Assembly (NCBI GenBank): GCA_032871835.1
Contig: CM065297.1
Location: 60,189,253 to 60,253,252, forward strand
Direction: 5' to 3'
DNA length: 64,000 nucleotides
Source of the DNA: Dipteronia dyeriana
Taxonomy: Eukaryota > Streptophyta > Magnoliopsida > Sapindales > Sapindaceae
The notes beneath the pieces were generated by a model, which did no database searches, had not been told where the DNA came from, and saw only the letters and a program-made list of their open reading frames with translations. Position numbers and translations under genes: made by a program. This document shows positions 45,961 through 58,236 of this stretch, in pieces. How positions within the stretch are numbered: position 1 is the stretch's first letter; each line of letters starts with the position of its first letter.

Positions 45961-46687
45961 TTTTAACACGTGCGCAGGACATCCAAATATCCTTAAGTGT
46001 TGTAAACTAGGCTTTCGCCCAGTCCACAACTCATGCGGTGTTTTAGGAACTGACTTAGATGGTACATCTATTAGAATATACATGGCAGTTTGTAAAGCTT
46101 ATCCCCAAAAAGAACTAGGGAGCGTTGAATAACTCAACATAGACCTAACCATATCCAAAAGAGTTCTATTTCTCCTTTCTGCCACCCCATTTGTTGAGGT
46201 GTGCCTGGTGTAGAAAACTGAGAAATTATTCCATTCTCAATAAGATATTACTGAAACTCACAAGATAGATATTCTCCACCACGATCAGACCTCAAGATTT
46301 TTATACGTTTCTCAAGCTAATTTTCCACTTCAGCTTTAAATGCTTTAAACATATCAAAAGCATCCGACTTACGTCTCATGAGATACACATAGCCAAATCT
46401 TGAGTGATCATCCATGAAAGTGATGAAGTACTCATATCCACCTCTAGCTTGAATGCTCATAGGTCCACACACATCAGTGTGTATCAATCCTAAACATTCG
46501 ATGGCTCTTGCGCCTTTGGTCGTAAACGACCTTTTGGTCATTTTACTTTTCAAACAAGATTCACAAGTTGGTAGATCATCAACCTTTAAGTCACTTAGAG
46601 GTCCGTCACATACCAATCTTTTAATCCTATTAAGGTTAATATGACCTAGGCACAAATGCCACAGGTAGGTTTCATCTTTTGATAATT
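45961..46687 (-). pseudogene. pol: Copia integrase of C2
   Basis: The minus strand from 46655 reads [45 protein letters not shown] and [17 protein letters not shown] stop follows AEVEN, then LRSDRGGEYLS with the second Asp. The segment with the catalytic Glu is out of frame by one base (around 46190). IFGCPAHVLKGKTD and IFVGYPKGTKRYYF mark the C-terminal part. Confidence 0.75.
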
Positions 46688-47475
46688 TTACTCTTTATGA
46701 TTCGGTTCCGTTGATTCCCTATCTAACAAGTGAGAGATATTTCCATACAAATAAAATAAACCATTTTCCAATGTACTTTTGCAAATAAATTTGTTATTCT
46801 TACAAATAATAAAACCTTTATTAAAAGTAACCGAATATCCAAATTTATTTAGACAAGAGACCGAAATTAAATTCCTCTTGAATATTGGTACACAATAAAC
46901 GTTTATTAAATCTAAATGCCTATAAGAATCAAAATTGATTCTAATATCTCCCACTACACTAGTAGACACCAACTCTCTATTACCTAAATGCAAGTTGAAT
47001 TCATTCTAATCCAGTATATTCCTTTGACCCTTTTCACCACAAAAGAAACACGTTCTTTTGATCTTGGTTACTTTCTTGGTATCCTTCTAAGAAGGCTCAA
47101 GTTGATTTTTCTTCTGATATCTCTTAACCTTCTAACGGGTCTTAACAGTAGCAACTTTACCAACCATATGAATCCTTGTCTAGAGACATCATAATATCGG
47201 CAGCAGTCTCCATTCCTTCATGTTGCCGTTGCAACACGATGGAGATGATGGCCATAATGTAACGTACATTTAGCCATCTCATCTGAAGACTTCCACTACT
47301 GATACTCATCTCTTTGCTTCTTGAGTTAGATTCATTAGTTTGGTGGTTAAGGAATATACATAATGAACTTATACTTTTCAGCTTGCAACAACAACCCAAT
47401 ATTCATTTTCCATGTGACATAATTATCACCAGTTAAAGTATTATCTTTTAGGATATTGATTAGGGATGGGATTAT
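46688..47475 (-). pseudogene. gag: Copia gag-protease of C2 with internal deletion
   Basis: Aligns with C1 gag from PSLINILKDNTLT, but the start codon is ATA rather than ATG (47475). The middle of gag is deleted around 47160. The zinc knuckle is cut after CFFCGEKG: the following ~170 bases seen in C1, including the rest of the knuckle and the protease active site, are missing and the reading jumps to NEFNLHLGNRELV. The post-protease region (RINFDSYRHLDLINV, NKFGYSVTFNKGF) is open. C2 therefore has no protease. Confidence 0.7.
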
Positions 47476-48833
47476 GATTTCTTTTTAATAACAAAAATTA
47501 TATAAGTAAACAATCATGATATAGCACTTTTGAATATTTATCTTGAATTAAATGAAATAATTCAATCATAAAAATTCAACGATGATCCAACACCCATAAA
47601 TGTTACGCCTCTTTTGGGAGTACGCACCATTTACTAGTTGGACTAGGTCCCACCTAATTGTAAACATAACAACCAACGTTTTATTTTTAGCCTTGTGATT
47701 TTATTAATAAGAACTCTTGGGAGGATATTAATAAACTCACATTGAGTGTGTTACCAAGTTATCGACCTTCAATAGAATCCCTCACGAATATCCCTCCTTT
47801 GGGAGTAGATATCGTTTGGGCGAATTGTCTAGTCTATTATTGTAAGGAAGTATCTTGCTAAATTCCATTCATGAATACCTCTTGGGAGGTTATTCACGAA
47901 ACATAAAGTTCAACTAAACTTGGAGGCCGTAGGCGTTCCAAAACATCTTCTCCCACTCAATTGTTTAAGGCGTGTGATCGAATTCCAAAGAATGATTTAC
48001 CAAGTTATCTAGATGCCAATTTAGATACTTAAACCATTCAATGCATGTTCATACCAAAAGAGATATATGAGTGGCACTCCTATTCTATATGACATGTTAT
48101 CAAACAATGACAAACATTGCAATATTTATAAAAATATAAATAGCTACAATTTTGGTCCATCCTAGAAAAACAAGTAAATTACATTTATCTTGGAATACAA
48201 GAACTCTTTCTTGGCGAACAAGTCTTCACGTGACCTTCGTCTTTCGGACTCCCTCGGCTACCTCCCATGGGCGTGCGCACCCATTTCCCTTACCAATGGG
48301 CGTACGCATGTCACAAGCCCATAAAAGGCTGCCATGCACAGCCCATGGCTACCACAAGGGCTGCCGTGCGCAGCCCATGCCACAACAAACGTGGCTGCGC
48401 GCTCTTCGCACGCACGTTCGTTGTTACGGCTCGCACGGTCCCAAACTTGTTCTGGTTACTCCTAATTCTTTAAACCTTCGAGTCTTGGAAACTTGAATGT
48501 ATTACAGAAGAATTTACATAACAAAATACTGCAGTTTTTTTTATTATTATTATTACAACAACAACAACAACAAAACTTAGCTACTACCAAGAAGGAAATT
48601 ATGGTGATAATAGACCACCCTTCTTGTTACAATCCCAAAACAAAATTACATTGAAATTATAGGACCAAAATTGAGCAAAAACAATCCACATATAAAACAT
48701 ATATATATCCATACATTCCAATGTAAATATATATGTGAATACCTAGAGTGTCATCTCTTTCTAAAACATGCATATATACAATAAAAGAAAAAGATTCACG
48801 AACACATACATCAATTAATCAAGGGTACAACCA
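47476..48833 (-). other. Leader of C2
   Basis: Mirror of the C1 leader on the minus strand, with the same GC-rich block (about 48210-48440) and the four small CTCCC/GGAGG-type hairpins (47608-47889). Frames of 68 and 114 codons on the plus strand across the GC block are not genes. Confidence 0.55.
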
Positions 48834-48846
48834 GGCTCTGATACCA
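48834..48846 (-). promoter_or_regulatory. tRNA-iMet primer binding site of C2
   Basis: The minus strand reads TGGTATCAGAGCC two bases after the LTR end at 48849. Confidence 0.8.
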
Positions 48847-48848
48847 AT

Positions 48849-49508
48849 TGTATGGAAAAAACGGTTTAGAAACGCAATGGAAGCGTGAGAAAAAAACGAG
48901 ATCAGGGTTTGCGTATAAAAAAAAATTCATTTTTATGCAACGAGAACCTGAACCCTAGATTAATTGATGTATATAAAAGTATCGTACCTTTTTCGCATGA
49001 CGATTGAACAAGCGCCGAATTGATTCCGCAAGATCTTCCAATCCAATCACGAATGTGAATCACCTAGGAGTGTGGGCCCCCTTTCTTTAAATTGTATTTC
49101 TGAGGATGGAGACAAAGCAAATATCTTTTCTTTGTTAGTTACAAATATCCTCCAAGAGAAAAATCCAAGAACGTTCGGTCACTTGTGAATTATCAATCAA
49201 TTTGATTGTAACTCGCTTGAACCTTGATTCGATGTTGTACACAAAACCCTTTTGATGTAAAGGATATTAGTATACTATCGAACGTTCCCCTTTTTTCTCT
49301 ACTTGGCCGAATTCACACACTTTTGATTAGAGATGATAGAATTTTGTCTAAAGTAATATCAGATTTTTCTCCCTCAAAATTCCTGTGATGGCCGAAACTT
49401 TTTCTTTCTCAAATAAAGCTTGGCCGAATTCTCAAATAAAACTTTTTCTTTCTCTACTTGGCCGAATTCACACACTATTAATTGCCTTAGGGCTGGTTGA
49501 ATTTATCA
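48849..49508 (-). repeat. 5' LTR remnant of C2 (last ~660 bases)
   Basis: Matches the end of the C2 3' LTR (41533-42170). It ends on the right at about 49508 in GGTTGAATTTATCAGCC, where sequence of element E resumes. The first ~1.8 kb of the LTR is gone. A short internal duplication around CTTTTTCTTTCTC / GGCCGAATTC is present near 49400-49480. Confidence 0.7.
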
Positions 49509-49869
49509 GCCGTTTTCTAGAATCTGGTGCATCAGGTTTGCCTTTTGGCTAAGGTCTTGGCTGACCTTGCTCGGCTGGCTTGCTCTTTTGAGCTTTTCCA
49601 CCCATTCGAGATCTTTACCAAATTAATAGCCCCGAGCAATTTATTTTAATTGTGTAATCAATTTTACATGCTCTTATTATGATATGCTTATCCTTTTCGC
49701 ATGTTTTATTATCAGGTGCTCAGATTTCTGAAATCTCATGTCGGGCTTTTATTTATAGCTGCAAAAATAACAATATGATAAATCTCATGCTAAAAAATAA
49801 CCTGACTAACAAAATTATCCTGACTAGAAAAAGGAGACAAATTTCAAGGATAGAAAACCTTTAAATATT
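49509..49869 (-). other. 3' untranslated part of element E, cut by C2
   Basis: Follows the integrase end on the minus strand. No motif is recognised. The polypurine tract expected before the E 3' LTR is not seen here or at 41533, so bases were lost when C2 inserted or later. Confidence 0.4.
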
Positions 49870-51090
49870 AGGCATTGCATGGCCGAGGTAGAACCCCTCC
49901 GTTTGGTCGGGCGATCCAATATGCTCAATGATCAGTTATTCCTTCAATCTTGTATGGGCCTTCCCACTTGTCAGCCAATGAGCAGCAGCTTTGTTCTTCA
50001 TTTTCAACAACACTTTCCTGAGCACTTGGTCCCCTAACTGGAATTTCCTAACTCGAACATGAGAATTATAGTGTCGGGCTACTCTTTGCTGATATGCCCA
50101 TTTCATACTCGGGGATTTCTCCCTTTTTTCTTCCAACTCGTCTAGGCTTTGTAATAGGATATCAATATTCTGATCTTTATAATATATCCAGACTCTGGGC
50201 AACATATACGATGTTTCCACTGGGATAACAGCTTCAATTCTGAATGCCAAAGAAAATAAAGTTTCTCCTGTAGAAGTTCTTACTGTTGTCCGATACGCCT
50301 ATAATACTTCAGGAAATTTTTCAACCCAACTGCCTTTCTTGGCATCTAACTTTGCATTGAGTGTGTGCTTGATGATTTTGTTTACCTCCTCAGCTTGTCC
50401 ATTTTTTTAAGGGTGGGCAGGTGTGGCATACTAATTTGCAATTTGGTACTCTCTACACAGCTGCCTTAATTTTTGATTGTCGAACTGAGTGTCGTTGTCA
50501 GTGATAATAGTATTCGGGACTCTAAACCTATATAGTATGTTTTTCTTCACAAAGTTTATGGTATTTTCTTTTGTGATATGTACTAACGCTTCAACTTATA
50601 CCCACTTCATGAAATAATCAATAGCCAAGATCGCGTGCTTTGCTCCACCCCTGTCCCTGCTGGCATTGGGCCAATTAAATCCAGGCCCCACATGGCAAAT
50701 GACCATTGGGATGTGAGGCTTCTAAGTTGTTCAGGGGGCTACCGAATATCATTGGCGATCCTTTGGCATGCATTGTAACTTTCTGAACATCGTTGTGCGT
50801 CCGTGAACAAGGTGGACCAGTAAAAACCTTGCATGAGTACCTTATGTGCCAAACTTTTACCTCCAGTATGATTCCTGCATACTCTACCGTGAACCTCTTA
50901 TAGTATCTGGTATGCATCTCCCTCTGATACACATCTTTGGAGTGTTCGGGAAAACCCCTCTTCTGTACAATTCTCCTCTAACCAGTGTGTATCTTGCTAA
51001 CCGGTACCTGACGCGTTTTGTTTATAGAAGATCTTTTGGGAGTATACTTTCTTTCTAGTATCTTTTTTGCTGAGTCATCCAAACGTCTAG
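49870..51090 (-). pseudogene. pol: Gypsy integrase of element E
   Basis: The minus strand reads RYTLVRGELYRRGFSRTLQR, then VHGRVCRNHTGGKSLAHKVL and YNACQRIANDIR (zinc-binding H/H/C/C, one Cys changed), MWGLDLIGPMPAGTG with the first Asp, DNDTQFDNQ with the second (canonical Gly changed) and NGQAEEVNKIIKH with the Glu. The C-terminal part includes EKREKSPSMKWAYQQRVARH and RKFQLGDQVLRK. Many stops and at least three frameshifts. It is clearly more decayed than the F copy (62667-63944). Confidence 0.75.
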
Positions 51091-51096
51091 CGGTGT

Positions 51097-51696
51097 TCAA
51101 ATTTCTGAGACATCAAAGTTTTTTGGTTCAACTGTACTTGGTCTGAGGAGATGTGCAACCGGAATATTTTTTGGCCTGGTTATGGTTGTTGTTGATGCTA
51201 GTTTAGACAAAGCGTATGCCTTTTCATTCTCTTCTCTAGGGATCTGGACTATCCTGTATTCCTTGAATTTTGGGAGGAGTTGTTTTTCTATGCCCATATA
51301 AGCTATCATACCCTCATCTCTAGCCTGGTATTCGTCCAAGACTTGGTTGACGATTACCTGTGAGTCACTAAATTTCTCAACCTCATCTACTCCAAGAGCT
51401 ACGCAAACCCTTAGTCCTGCTAGCAACGCCTCATATCCGGCTTGATTATTTATTGCTTTAAAATCGAATCTCATGGCACATTCAACATCATCCCCTTCTT
51501 GGGTACATACTACAATTCCTACCCCACTTCCATGAGTATTCGAGGAACCATCGACATACATTTTCCATAGGAAACTCTTGCCTAGCATTCTTTTTGCTTC
51601 TAGATTTGATTTTGTGAATTCTGCTTCTAGATTTGGTTTTGTGAATTCTGCTACAAAATCTGTCACTGCTAGGCCTTTGAGTGATGTTCTGGGCAT
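51097..51696 (-). pseudogene. pol: Second (archaeal-type) RNase H of element E
   Basis: 199 codons open on the minus strand. WKMYVDGSSNTHGSGVGIVV, AGYEALLAGLRVCVALG, KFSDSQVIVNQVLDEY and EENEKAYALSKLAS are the four segments with the DEDD catalytic residues; the last Asp is Tyr (KAYAL) and one Glu context reads NNQAGYEA. The domain follows the native RNase H, the arrangement known for Tat-lineage gypsy elements. NLEAEFTKSNLEAKR shows a 27-base tandem duplication at about 51597-51650. Confidence 0.8.
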
Positions 51697-51704
51697 GTAC
51701 TGAA

Positions 51705-53299
51705 TATCGAATTCACTGAGTTCAATCCCCCATTTAGTTAATCTCCCTGAAATTTCTAGCTTCTGTAGAATTTGTTTTAGCGGACTGTCGGTGAAAACCT
51801 GGATTATCTGGGCCTAAAAGTATGGCCTCAGCTTTCTTGCTGTCGAAACCAACGCTAGAGCCATTTTTTCTACCTGTGAATACCTGGTTTCAGCTGGAAG
51901 AAGAGCCTTGCTGTTATAGTATACTGGCCTCTGTATCTTGTCTTTTATCTTGACTATGACTGAACTTACTGCTAACTCTATAAGGGACAAGTACAGGTGG
52001 AGTATTTCCCCCATTTTAGGTTTCAAGAGGATAGAAGCATGGCCTAAGTATTATTTGATCTTCAGGAATGCCCATTCACACTTTTCATTCCATTCAAGCC
52101 CCTTCCCCTTTTTGATCACTTTGAAAAAAAGAGCACATCTATCTGTAGCCTTCGATATAAATCTCTCTACAGAAGCTAAGCATCCTGTCAGATGTTGTAC
52201 CTCTTTTGGTGTCCTTAGTGAAGTCATTTTTTTAAGGGATTGGATCTTCTTGGGATTCTCTTTGATCCCCCTCTAGTGAACCTAGAAACCGAGGAACCTT
52301 TCTGAGGGGACCCTAAATAGGCACTTGTTTGGATTTAGCTTCATCCGATATCTTTTCAGGACATTGAATGTTTCGTGCAAGTCCGAAACGTGCTTATCCG
52401 CCGAGATTCTTTTGGTTAACATGTCGTCCATGTAAACTTCCTTGTTTCTTCCTATTTGTTGAGCGAAAATCCTATTGACCAATATTTGGTATATTGCCTC
52501 TGCATTTTTTAACCCCAAAAGGCGTTACTGTATAACAGTACAAGCCTTGATCGATCGTGAATGTTGTTTTTTCTTCATCAGCTTTATTCATCCGAATCTG
52601 ATTGTATCCCGAGTAAGCATCCAAAAAACTGAGCAATTCATGACCTGATGTAGCATCGACCAATTGGTCTGTCCTTTAGAGTGGAAAACTGTCTTTTGGC
52701 CAGGCTTTGTTCAAATCCGTGAAGTCCACACAAATTCTCCATTGGCCATCCTTCTTTTGGACCAAAACCACATTTGCTACCCATTGAGGGTAATTGATTT
52801 CTCTGATCGAACCCACAGCGAGTAACTTCTCCACCTCCTGCTTAATTGTCTGACTTCTCTCAAGGTTGAAAGATCTTCTCTTTTGTATTACAGGTTTCGC
52901 ATTTGGATCCACTCCCAAATGATATGATATTATTCGGGCATCTATCCCTACCATGTCTTCATGACTCCATGCGAACACATCTTTGTATTCTTTAAGTAAA
53001 TCAATAAGATCTAGCTTGACCTTTTCTTCTAAGTTAGCTCTAATTTTGACCTTCTTATGTAGCTCATATTCCTTTAAGACCACATTCTCTATGGGTTCAC
53101 TTTTTGATGTCTCCGGTTCTTCACTCGAATCAAACTCAAATAACAGTGATTCTTGCTCGATCTGATCCGGTTGTGTTAAGGTGCATATTTGGTGTTCACC
53201 ATTATCTCTGTCTTTGTAAACCGAGAGATTAGCTCTTCTGGCCATCTCCTGCGATCCCTTGACTATTCCTACCCCCCATTCAGTTGGGAACTTAATCAT
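51705..53299 (-). pseudogene. pol: Gypsy reverse transcriptase and native RNase H of element E
   Basis: The minus strand opens with MIKFPTEWGVGIVKG, linker, DLLKEYKDVFAWSHEDM, then PVIQKRRSFNLERSQ and YPQWVANVVLVQKKDGQWR. Palm: DFTDLNKAWPKDSFPL, SYSGYNQIRMNKADEEKTTF, VYMDDMLTKR (YMDD). Thumb: EVQHLTGCLASVERFISKAT. Native RNase H: HLYLSLIELAVSSVIVKIKD and PVYYNSKALLPAETRYSQVE, where the usual catalytic DAS is replaced, as in Tat elements. Stops or shifts at 52676, 52480, 52282 and 51814. Order RT-RNase H-RNase H-integrase is Ty3/gypsy Tat. Confidence 0.8.
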
Positions 53300-53880
53300 C
53301 AGGGTGTAGGTAGTTGTTACTGCCTTTGTTCTGTTTAGGAAAAGTCATCCTAGTAACGCATTATAAGGCCAGTTGTCTAGATCTACTACGACAAAATTGA
53401 GTAACATTATTTCTGGCAAAGAGCTACTCTGATTTTCATGGGAAATTTTACTGTTTCGAGAGACCCAACCTCGACTCCCCCGAATCCTCTAAGTGGGGTA
53501 TGAAAGGGTTGCAAATACTTTCGATCCAATCTGAGCTGATCATAAACAGCCATACTGAGGATGTCTGTCGAGCCACCATTGTCCACTAGAATTCTCTTGA
53601 CTTCTCTGTGGCCAATTCGGGCACTAGTAATAAGAGCATCATTTGGCCGACGTCGACTCCATGTGAATCAGCTTCAGTGAATATTATTTGGTCCCATCCT
53701 TCCTTTATTCTCTTTAGGTCGGGCTCGATGGAGTTAACGTCAAAATTTTGCCTTGCCTCCACCGCTTCTCGAATTTCCTGACTCCACTCTCGGTTACATC
53801 TCCCAGTTGATGGTCCTCCGAAAATAGTCGGTATCACTTCATTTGCATCAGGACTAGCCCTTTTGTTTCGACCAGAATTA
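53300..53880 (-). pseudogene. pol: Protease of element E
   Basis: The minus strand has DGPSTGR-like IPTIFGGPSTGRCNREW, IIFTEADSHGVDVG, and after a one-base shift KRILVDNGGSTDILSMAVYD, the aspartic protease motif in the DNG form typical of Tat elements. LDRKYLQPFHTPL and GGVEVGSLETVK follow. A dozen or so stops are scattered in the flanks. Confidence 0.65.
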
Positions 53881-55605
53881 TGATCTTCCGCTTTGGTTTC
53901 TTTCTAAGTTTATGACTTCTCATCTTTCTTTAGGATTATATCTTGCAAATGTCCTTCCCAAATGAGGGTCTCTATATAGTCTCTGAGCTAGTAACATTTG
54001 GAAGTTTCGTGTCCTGTTTCCTTATGGAACCTGTAATATTTCATTATGTCTCGCCGAGCAAATTAGGACTGCTGACGTGGCTCCTTCACCAGATTCTTTT
54101 CTTCTAGTATTGCGAGGATTTCTTCTTGCTTTTTTCGGAGTAGGGTGTAGTTTGTATACTTTCCTCAAAACTTTTGTGGTCAGGTCAGTATTACATTCTC
54201 TTCCCTCATCTTTGCTTTTTTCTTTGCTATTTCCTTTATGTCTTCCTTTATGGTTCTGTACCTTTGACTCAGCATCTTTTTGTTCGGGTCTCCCTCTATG
54301 CATGTAGCAACCTCCTGTTGCTAACTCCTCTTCCTCGGCTAATGCATATCCTCCAGCCATATCCATCATGTCTGCATATCTCATTAATCGAGCTCTCCTT
54401 AAGTCGAACGACAGTCGCCCGTTCTGTAAGTTATTTGTGAATGCATTAATTATTGCTCCGTCATTTGTACTACCGATTTCTGAGACCGCCTGGCCAAATC
54501 TCCCCAGGTACTTCTTTAGTGACTCGTCATTCCCTTACTTCAGTTGAGAAAGGTAAGCTACTGACTTTTTCCTATGCACATTTCCTAGGAATTTTCTTGA
54601 AAAGCTTCCACTCAACTCGCTGAAACTCCCAATACTTGCCGGAGGTAATCTTCCGAACCATCTCGAGACTGTGTCTCCTAGAGTTTGTGGAAAGTTGAGA
54701 CACAACAAAGGGTTGTTGTGGGCATACTGGGTCATACTGCTTTTTTATCGTCTGACGTGTTCTTTAGGATCTGTATCCTTCTTGAACTGTTCTACGTGTG
54801 GCATCCTGAACATTTTCAGGAAAGGGGTTCATAGGATGTCCCTAGTGAAATGGATATCAGAATCATCGTTAGACAATTCATTGTATCCATATCGCCTGAT
54901 CAGTGTATCCCTTTGGAGTCTGTTATTCTTAACTTCCTGGGTCAGGCTTCTAATTACGATATCTCTATCGCCCACCGGTTCTCCTCGATGGTTAACACGT
55001 CGCGTGACTATCATACCTATCACCATATCCTCTTCATCTTGCCTCCGAGCATCATGAGCTAACCCCTGTAAGCGTATGGTCCCTTGGTGACGTTTATGAT
55101 GGTGTCGATCACTATCCTCCGATGACGTTGACCGATCTCTACACCTGTCATATTTACGGTGCCTATCATGGCCCGCCTGACTATGGCTTCACCTCTGGTG
55201 TGGCCGATCTTCTACGAGCATTTCATGATCCTTGCCTTGATTGTGTGTCGTATCCCCAGTTTGGTTTATTGGATTTGAATCCCCAGCGGCTACTGGTGCA
55301 TCTGGTCTCAGCGCAACTACAACTGATAAAAGCCTAGGAAGTGGTAGAGGACTTGGCGGATATGCCTGTCTTGTAGCCAATAGGTCTACTCCTTCTCTTA
55401 CCGCATCCATTAGTAGTTGTTGCAGTGTATCGCGGAAATGATGTGATATGTCCTCACTGGTAGGAAGGATTTGTTGGATACCATCCAGGGGTGTTGGTTG
55501 GTTCCCGGTGGATGTAGTGGGATCTCGTGTGTTACCGCCTATATAAACATTATCTGGAGATTTCTAGATATCCCTGGAACTATCTTTGCCTTCGCTGTCA
55601 GCCAT
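53881..55605 (-). pseudogene. gag: gag of element E
   Basis: The ATG at 55605 lies 28 bases after the primer site (MADSEGKDSSRD). Later parts include MDAVREGVDLLATRQ, the core gag domain (PLLCLNFPQTLGDTVSRWF, SIGSFSELSGSFSRKFLGNV, YADMMDMAGGYALAEEEEL) and a knuckle-like KYYRFHKETGHETSKCY. In F the first residue of that knuckle is Cys; here it is Tyr. The frame is broken into at least five pieces. Function would be particle formation. Confidence 0.7.
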
Positions 55606-55633
55606 TGCTTAATCATATCAGAGGTTCACCCCC

Positions 55634-55649
55634 CTCCTTCTAGTGCCAA
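55634..55649 (-). promoter_or_regulatory. Primer binding site of element E
   Basis: The minus strand reads TTGGCACTAGAAGGAG right after the 5' LTR. F has TTGGCGCTAGAATGAG at the same place, so the two differ at two positions. Confidence 0.6.
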
Positions 55650-55650
55650 C

Positions 55651-56500
55651 TGTTGACGTCGATTTCTCAATGGATTAGAAAGTCAACAACTTTGAATTTC
55701 GTTATGACCTGTCAAAAGAGAAAGAGAAAGAGAATGTAATGTGATTAATAACGACACAAGTTTACATGGTAAAACTCCAATGATCGGAGAAACGTCCACA
55801 GGTGGTTGACTGCGCAACCAAGTAAATCAACTATTTAATTATAATGAATTACACCACTCGATCTCTCTTTCCTCTCTCTTGAGTTTGTCTATTTTTTCTA
55901 TATATCTTTTTTATGAGATTATTGGTCTATTTATATGTGCATAGAACCCTATTCCTTGTTGTACAAGTAAGAAAAAGAATTTGAATTATGACTGGTTGCT
56001 TGTTGGAGTCGTCTTTATCTTCTTTCCTATTTTGGAGATCTTTTGATTTGAATCTGGATCTTCATAGGACTCTAATTAAACAATCTGATTTAGGATTTAC
56101 ATTCCTAATCGACATGCAATCTTCCAGAATAACTGAGTTGTTGCTTGACTTGGAATCTGTTTCATGTTTGGCGTTTCATTCTTCTAGAAACCCACTTTGA
56201 TATGGATGTCTTCCGTATTGGAGCATGATTCTCGATTCACCCACGTGTGTGAATCGTTTGCTGGATTTCTTTATTCGGGTTTCCCATATTGTCCCGAGTA
56301 GAACATAATATGCTAAGTATGATGTCCCGAGTAGAACATAATGTGCTAAGTACTCTGTCCCGAGTAGGACATAATGTGCTGAATACCCGTGTTTAGACTT
56401 ACTCGGGTTCTTATTTCTTTGTGATGTCTTGAAGGGTATCTTCTAGATGCCAACTCGGTTGCCCATCTGGCAATTTTTTAAGGGATTTTCCTACCTGTCA
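55651..56500 (-). repeat. 5' LTR of element E (minus strand)
   Basis: 850 bases from TGACAGGTAGG (56500) to GACGTCAACA (55651). It contains a TATA-like CACATATAAATAGACC (about 55925-55942), the TCCCGAGTA array (about 56290-56395) and the stem-loop module (55775-55789). Partner of 40679-41532. Same start and end as LTR F. Confidence 0.85.
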
Positions 56501-56667
56501 ATGGCGTGTACATTCGACAAAATATACATATAACAAAAAGGTACAATACTTTTAATATACGTCAATTAATCTAAGGTTAAGGTTCTTTCTATTAAAGGGG
56601 GAAAAATTAAAATATACCAAACCCTAATTTTACGCTTATGCCCGTTTTAAACCGATTTTTTCCTACA
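56501..56667 (+). repeat. 5' LTR of C3, right piece
   Basis: Resumes the C LTR after element E (AAAAAGGTACAATACTTTTA) and ends TTTTTCCTACA. The junction carries some extra bases (ATGGCGTGTACATTCGAC), so no clean target duplication is visible. Confidence 0.7.
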
Positions 56668-56669
56668 AT

Positions 56670-56682
56670 TGGTCTCAGAGCC
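56670..56682 (+). promoter_or_regulatory. Primer binding site of C3
   Basis: TGGTCTCAGAGCC, one base different (A to C) from the standard site in C1 and C2. Confidence 0.7.
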
Positions 56683-57397
56683 AGGTTGTACCCTTGATTA
56701 ATTGATGTATATATACGTGAATCTATTTCTTTTTATTGTAATGATGCATGTTTTAGAAAGATATGGCACTCTAGGTATTCGCATATATATATATTTACAT
56801 TGGAATATATATATATATATGTTTTATATGTGGATTGTTATTGCTAAATTTTGGTCCTAGAATTTCAATGTATTTTTGTCTTGGGATTGTAACAAGAATG
56901 GTGGCCTATCATCGCCATAATTTCCTTTTTGGTAGTTGCTAAGTTTTTTTTATTTTGTTGTTCTAAAACAAAAAATTTGCAGTATTTTATTTTTTAAAAT
57001 TCTTCTGTAATACATTCAAGTATAGAAGACTCGAAGGTTTGAAGAATTGGAAGCAACTGAAACAAGTTTCGGACCGTGTGAGCCATAGCAACAAACGTGC
57101 GTGCGAATGAGCACACGGCCACGATTGTTGTGGCATGGGCTGCACACAGCAGCCCTATGGAAGCCATGGGCTGTGCATGGCAGCCCTTTATGGGGTTGTG
57201 GGGTGCGAACGCCCATGGGAGACAGCCAAGGTGTGCGCAAACGATGGATGCATGAAAACTTGTTCACCAAGAAGGAGTTTTTTGTATTTCAAGACATATG
57301 TAATTTACATACTTTTCTAGGATGGACCGAAATTGTAGCTATTTATATTTTCATAAATATTGTGTCGTATGTAAATTTTACCAAGCATACACGTCAT
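56683..57397 (+). other. Leader of C3, cut by element F
   Basis: Parallels the C1 leader including the GC-rich block (about 57060-57245) and (AT)n run. It is interrupted by the start of LTR F at 57398, before the hairpin series and gag. Frames of 61-99 codons here are not genes. Confidence 0.6.
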
Positions 57398-58235
57398 TGA
57401 CAGGAAGGAAAAAATAGCCAGGTGGACGCCCAAATGTGCATTCGGGAAATATCCTATAAGGCATCATTAAAGAGAAGAAAGCCCGAGTAAGCATATATTG
57501 AATAAAACCTACTCGGGATCAGTTAACATCACTCGGGACTGGTTAAACAACGCTTCCACTAGGACTCAAACGGTGCTACTCGGGACCATCAGGTATTACT
57601 CTTACTCGGGGAATAAATATGACTCGAGTAAGAGCTTGGTTCTTATTTCATACGGATTAAGTCATTAAATACGCGACGATATCCATCAGGAAGGAATCCC
57701 AAATAAAATAGAGCATTAAACTAGAAGAGTCCCCAATCAGGAAATAACTTGATTTCTTTGCAAATGCTACATTCTTATAAGGAAACAAGTCCAAATTGAA
57801 CTGCACTACTATAATCTCGCTCAATTACCATAAAAGACTCTGAAACAGGAAAGAAGACAAATCGACCTCAAGAAAGTAACCGAATCACAATTAAATACAA
57901 AGATCCTGTATTACTTGTACAAGGCAGGTTAGGGTTCTATAAACATATAAATAGACCCATACGTCCAGAAAAGGGACAGGCAATATAGCATACAACAGAT
58001 ATAGTAAACACAGAGAGAAAAAATAGAGATCGAGAGTTTGTAAACATCTTATTCTCTTAGTGGATTTTAGCTTGGTTGATCCTTCAACCACCCGTGGATG
58101 TTTCTCCGGACATCGGAGTTTTACCATGTAAAACTTTTCTTTGTTACTCTCTCTGCATCTCTTTCTCTGTGATTCAATAGCTGAAATCCAATTCTTGTTG
58201 GCTTTTCTGGCATAATCCAGAAATCGACGTCAACA
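57398..58235 (+). repeat. 5' LTR of Tat-like gypsy element F
   Basis: 838 bases from TGACAGGAAGG to GACGTCAACA, matching LTR E in its ends. Contains several ACTCGGGA motifs (57480-57650), a TATA-like AACATATAAATAGACCC (about 57941-57957) and the stem-loop module (58032-58135). A 78-codon minus-strand frame at 57891-58127 is not a gene. Confidence 0.85.
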
Positions 58236-58236
58236 A

